Source of the DNA: Chloroflexota bacterium
GTDB lineage: Bacteria; Chloroflexota; Dehalococcoidia; Lucifugimonadales; Lucifugimonadaceae
Direction of reading: 5' to 3'
NCBI GenBank assembly: GCA_009837685.1
Contig: VXTA01000128.1
Span: forward strand, 1-8,276
Length of the DNA: 8,276 bases
Shown piece after piece: positions 5,911 to 8,276 of the stretch. The notes beneath the pieces were generated by a model, which was given only the letters and a program-made list of their open reading frames with translations, was not told the DNA's origin and ran no database searches. The translations under genes and the position numbers were made by a program. Every line of letters begins with the position of its first letter. Position 1 is the stretch's first letter.

Positions 5911-6849
5911 TCAGTTTGGTGATGGGAGGTTGGCGAAGATCTGGGCGATTTTGGCCACGTCGCTTTGGATGGCTTCGTTAAGTTCTTCGGGGTTTTCGAA
6001 CTCTTGATCTGGGCGGATAAATTCGATGAATTCGACGCTGATGTCTTGGTCGTAGAGGTCTTCGTCGAAATCGTTGATGTGGACTTCGAAGGTGCCTAGG
6101 TTGCCGCCTAGAGTAGGGTTGTCGCCGATGTAAGTTGCGGAGGGGAGGATCCGGCCATCGGGGAGTTTCGCCCATGTGGCGTAGATGCCTTTGGCGGGCA
6201 TCACAAGTTGTCTTGACCATTCCATATTGGCGGTGGGGACACCCATTTCTCTCGCGCGTGCGGAGCCGCGGTAGACGTGGCCGCCGCGCTCGTAGAGGCG
6301 TCCGAGCATGTCGGCGGCAGATTTGACATCGCCTGCGGCCATGGCTGAGCGGACCAGAGAGCTGGAGACGATCTGATCTTTTCGGATGACGGGTGGCACC
6401 GTGTGAAGTTGTAATCCGTTGCGATTGGCGATTTCGGCGATTCGGTCAACGTCTTGGCGGTCGTGACCCATGACGGCACGTTCGCCGATGATGAGGTCTG
6501 TCATACCAAGTGAGCTTTGGAGAGTGGTTAGGAACTTCTCGGTGGACATGACGCGGATTTCATCGTTGAAGTCGATCAGTTGGACGACGTCGATTCCCTG
6601 TTCTCTGATGAGCGCAGCGCGTGTTTTGGGGTCGTAGAGATGCGGTGTCTGGTGCGTTGGCTCTATGACGGAGCGTGGCGGTTGGCTAAAGCTGAGAGCG
6701 ACGCTCCGGGCGTCGTTCTGTTGCGCTACGGATACGAGCCGTTGCAAAAGCGCCTGGTGCCCTTTGTGTACGCCATCGAACGTGCCAACGGTTACACAGG
6801 CTTCGCTACCCAGTTCTTGAATGGGAGCGATCTGTTGATGCAACCCCAT
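5911..6849 (-). CDS. ribF: Bifunctional riboflavin kinase / FAD synthetase
   Basis: RibF phosphorylates riboflavin to FMN and adenylates FMN to FAD. The 312-residue length is normal. The N-terminal nucleotidyltransferase domain shows VGTFDGVHKGHQALL (21-35) and VSSSLVR (161-167, usually ISSTxVR). The C-terminal kinase domain shows the equivalent of the GxPTAN motif as MGVPTANME (202-210), then GIYATWA, IGDNPTLGG (241-249), FEVHINDFDEDLY with candidate catalytic Glu255, and ISVEFIEFIRP. Two adenylyltransferase motifs are unusual: the F-[DE]-P-[HQ]-P motif reads FSQPP at 54-58, and the usual GxDFxFG reads GERAVMG. FAD synthetase activity is therefore less certain than kinase activity. The gene starts 33 nt from the aroG stop codon and precedes tyrS. 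Stop is TGA. Confidence 0.93.
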   Translation of the reverse strand: MGLHQQIAPIQELGSEACVTVGTFDGVHKGHQALLQRLVSVAQQNDARSVALSFSQPPRSVIEPTHQTPHLYDPKTRAALIREQGIDVVQLIDFNDEIRVMSTEKFLTTLQSSLGMTDLIIGERAVMGHDRQDVDRIAEIANRNGLQLHTVPPVIRKDQIVSSSLVRSAMAAGDVKSAADMLGRLYERGGHVYRGSARAREMGVPTANMEWSRQLVMPAKGIYATWAKLPDGRILPSATYIGDNPTLGGNLGTFEVHINDFDEDLYDQDISVEFIEFIRPDQEFENPEELNEAIQSDVAKIAQIFANLPSPN

Positions 6850-6882
6850 GTCGTCATGCCATTGAGCGGTGCGTTGGCATCG

Positions 6883-7950
6883 TCAGGCGACTGCAACTGC
6901 CGGTTTGGTGAGCACCTCGGCGGCTTCGCGCAGGAGTACTTCGGTGGTCTGCCAATCGATACACGGGTCAGTGATCGATACGCCGTACTTCAGCGTCGAT
7001 CGATCGCCGTTGAGCGATTGGTTCCCCGCGTTAAGGTGGCTTTCAAGCATCAGACCTACGATGCCTCGGTTGCCGTTCGCGCGCTGCTTTATCACGTCGC
7101 GGTATGCAACCGGTTGCAGTGTATGGTCCTTGTTGCAGTTGGCGTGTGAGCAGTCGATCACTAGGTTAGGTGGCATGCCGCTGTCCGTGAGTGCCTTCTG
7201 AGCGATCGCGACGTGCTTGGCGTCGTAGTTCGGGCCGTCGGAGCCGCCCCTCAGGACGATGTGGCAAGAATCGTTGCCGGAGGTCTGTACGACAGCTGCG
7301 GCACCGGCATCGTCGATGCCAAGGAAGGCATGGCTAGCGTTGGCAGCGATCATGCCGTCAACTGCGAGCTGTATGCTGCCGCCAGTTCCGTTCTTGAATC
7401 CGATGGGCATGGAGAGTCCGCTGGCTAGCTGGCGATGCGTCTGGCTTTCGGCAGTACGCGCTCCGATGGCGCCCCACGAGACAAGGTCAGATATGTATTG
7501 CGGCGTGAATGGGTCGAGGAACTCGGTGGCGGTTGGAAGACCGATCTCGCCAACATCCAAGAGGAACCGACGTGCACGTCGGAGTCCTTCTGCCATATTG
7601 CAGGAACCGTCGAGGTTCGGATCGTTGATCAGTCCTTTCCACCCGACGGTGGTTCGGGGTTTTTCAAAGTAGACGCGCATGACGACCATGACGTATTCGC
7701 TGACTTCGTCGGCGAGTTTGACGAGACGTTCGGCGTATTCGCGTCCGGCAGTTTCGTCATGTATAGAGCATGGTCCGGTAATGACGAGCAAACGATCGTC
7801 TTTGCCGGCAATGATGTCTGCGACCTGTCGTCGTGATTTGAAGACTAGCTCTTCCACCTCGCGTGAGATCGGGATCTCGGCGAGGTATTCGGAAGGCGGG
7901 TCGAGCGGGCTGATGGAAGCCACGTTGAGGTTTTTGATTCGTGAGGACAT
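6883..7950 (-). CDS. aroG: 3-deoxy-7-phosphoheptulonate (DAHP) synthase, type I AroG/F/H-like
   Basis: This enzyme condenses phosphoenolpyruvate with erythrose 4-phosphate, the first step of the shikimate pathway. The 355 residues align almost without gaps to E. coli AroG as I recall it. Visible motifs are LLVITGPCSIHD with metal ligand Cys61, YFEKPRTTVGWKG (94-106), ARTAESQ with Arg165, GFKNGT with Lys186, LRGG with Arg234, IDCSHAN with His269, MLESH with Glu303 and SITDP with Asp328. These are the metal and phosphate ligands of the family. The N-terminal extension and residues around Asp146, Leu175, Leu179, Ser180 and Phe209 resemble the allosteric site of AroG, so aromatic amino acid feedback is plausible. 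The symbol could equally be aroF or aroH. GGAGAA lies 3 nt before the ATG at 7950. It is the first gene of the minus-strand block. Stop is TGA. Confidence 0.95.
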   Translation of the reverse strand: MSSRIKNLNVASISPLDPPSEYLAEIPISREVEELVFKSRRQVADIIAGKDDRLLVITGPCSIHDETAGREYAERLVKLADEVSEYVMVVMRVYFEKPRTTVGWKGLINDPNLDGSCNMAEGLRRARRFLLDVGEIGLPTATEFLDPFTPQYISDLVSWGAIGARTAESQTHRQLASGLSMPIGFKNGTGGSIQLAVDGMIAANASHAFLGIDDAGAAAVVQTSGNDSCHIVLRGGSDGPNYDAKHVAIAQKALTDSGMPPNLVIDCSHANCNKDHTLQPVAYRDVIKQRANGNRGIVGLMLESHLNAGNQSLNGDRSTLKYGVSITDPCIDWQTTEVLLREAAEVLTKPAVAVA

Positions 7951-8276
7951 TGGTTCTCCGTGTTTGGTGAGGTTGTGGGTTTTCGGGTTGGGTTTTAGGT
8001 CTTTGCTTCAGGTGGTTTTGGGCGCGCGGAGATTTTGGGCACTAAATTTGGGTTATCTGATTGCTCCGCGCAGGTCGCAAAATTGCGGTGTCTCGACGTC
8101 GCGCGGGCAGAGTGCCAATGCTTCTAAGCGCGGCGCCGGCAGATATAGGTCCAGCGATAAGTTTCGCGGGCAAAAGAGAAGGATGCGTTGGCGTTGAGGG
8201 TATCGAGGCGCGCGAAGATGTCACAAAGAGAGGTTGTGTTCGCGAACTGTTTTTTTCGATTACTGAGCATCAGTGA
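7951..8276. other. Upstream region without a supported gene
   Basis: These 326 nt precede aroG. I see no tRNA-like T-arm, no SRP or tmRNA core and no convincing protein. Short frames on both strands have random-looking composition. The first 90 nt next to aroG are purine/pyrimidine-skewed (G/T-rich on the plus strand), resembling an untranslated leader. A weak promoter candidate and a small palindrome followed by seven Ts (8238-8256) are the only features of note. Confidence 0.5.
8052..8080 (-). promoter_or_regulatory. Weak sigma-70-like promoter candidate for aroG
   Basis: On the minus strand TTGCGA (8075-8080) and GATAAC (8052-8057) are separated by 17 nt. Each matches four of six consensus bases. 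Transcription would begin near 8045, leaving a leader of about 95 nt before aroG. The match level is close to what chance gives, and promoter consensus in this lineage is unknown to me. Confidence 0.22.

Noticed and set aside
6580..7149. Plus-strand ORF of 189 codons across ribF and aroG
   Set aside because: It lies antisense to two secure genes with intact catalytic motifs and shows no recognisable domain of its own.
8238..8256. Plus-strand terminator: GTTCGCGAAC followed by seven Ts
   Set aside because: The palindrome allows only a 3-bp stem with a 4-nt loop, too weak for an intrinsic terminator, and no plus-strand gene is seen ending here.
8124..8270. Minus-strand 48-codon ORF (MLSNRKKQ...ICRRRA)
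   Set aside because: No ribosome site, no recognisable similarity, and the frame also stays open to the window edge, so start and identity cannot be supported.
1..8276. Genome-wide UGA reassignment (to Trp or Gly)
   Set aside because: Four other genes in the window end in TGA at normal C-termini, and Trp residues are encoded by TGG. The recoded TGAs align with Cys, not Trp or Gly.
8061..8276. Plus-strand ORF running off the right edge
   Set aside because: Random-looking, Arg/Ala-rich composition, no motif and no ribosome site; it cannot be told from chance in GC-rich DNA.
7951..8276. selC (tRNA-Sec) gene
   Set aside because: Looked for a UCA anticodon loop, a long variable arm and a GGTTCGA-type T-arm on both strands of the non-coding stretch and found none.

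Overview
The window reads as bacterial chromosome, moderately GC-rich, with seven minus-strand genes in a tightly spaced row and one plus-strand gene entering from the left edge and converging on them. A surface lipoprotein with a very long Thr/Pro (TPTPTP, TDTPVPP, TNTP) stalk, together with the housekeeping genes, suggests a Chloroflexota-type organism, perhaps of the Dehalococcoidia/SAR202 kind. This is inference; no rRNA or other marker is present.

Layout, left to right: (i) positions 1-1046, plus strand, the C-terminal part of a DUF1015-family protein. (ii) Positions 1056-3391, minus strand, three tandem paralogous lipoproteins with an AhpC/TSA-type thioredoxin fold. In each, the active-site position that is Cys in relatives is an in-frame TGA: FYRGFF-U-GIC, FYRAYW-U-GFC and FYRGFW-U-PYC. 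A hairpin resembling a bacterial SECIS element sits at the identical place, 15-31 nt after every TGA. They are best read as three selenocysteine proteins, not as six gene fragments. (iii) Positions 3417-4517, a class V PLP aminotransferase. (iv) Positions 4574-5881, tyrosyl-tRNA synthetase. (v) Positions 5911-6849, RibF. (vi) Positions 6883-7950, a type I DAHP synthase. (vii) Positions 7951-8276, a non-coding upstream region with at most a weak promoter.

In transcription order the minus-strand block runs aroG, ribF, tyrS, aminotransferase, then the three selenoproteins, with gaps of 32, 29, 56, 25, -4 and 6 nt. It could be one long operon, or the last four genes could form their own unit. The first three genes serve aromatic amino acid synthesis, flavin cofactors and tRNA charging. 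The aminotransferase and the convergent DUF1015 gene are of kinds often associated with serine metabolism, and serine is the carbon precursor of selenocysteine; that link is only a hypothesis.

The main discovery candidate is the selenoprotein cassette: three membrane-anchored, extracytoplasmic UxxC redox proteins side by side. Overlapping or near-touching genes make translation of the second and third plausibly dependent on UGA readthrough in the gene before. No selA, selB, selC or selD is visible here, so the decoding machinery must lie elsewhere if the reading is right.
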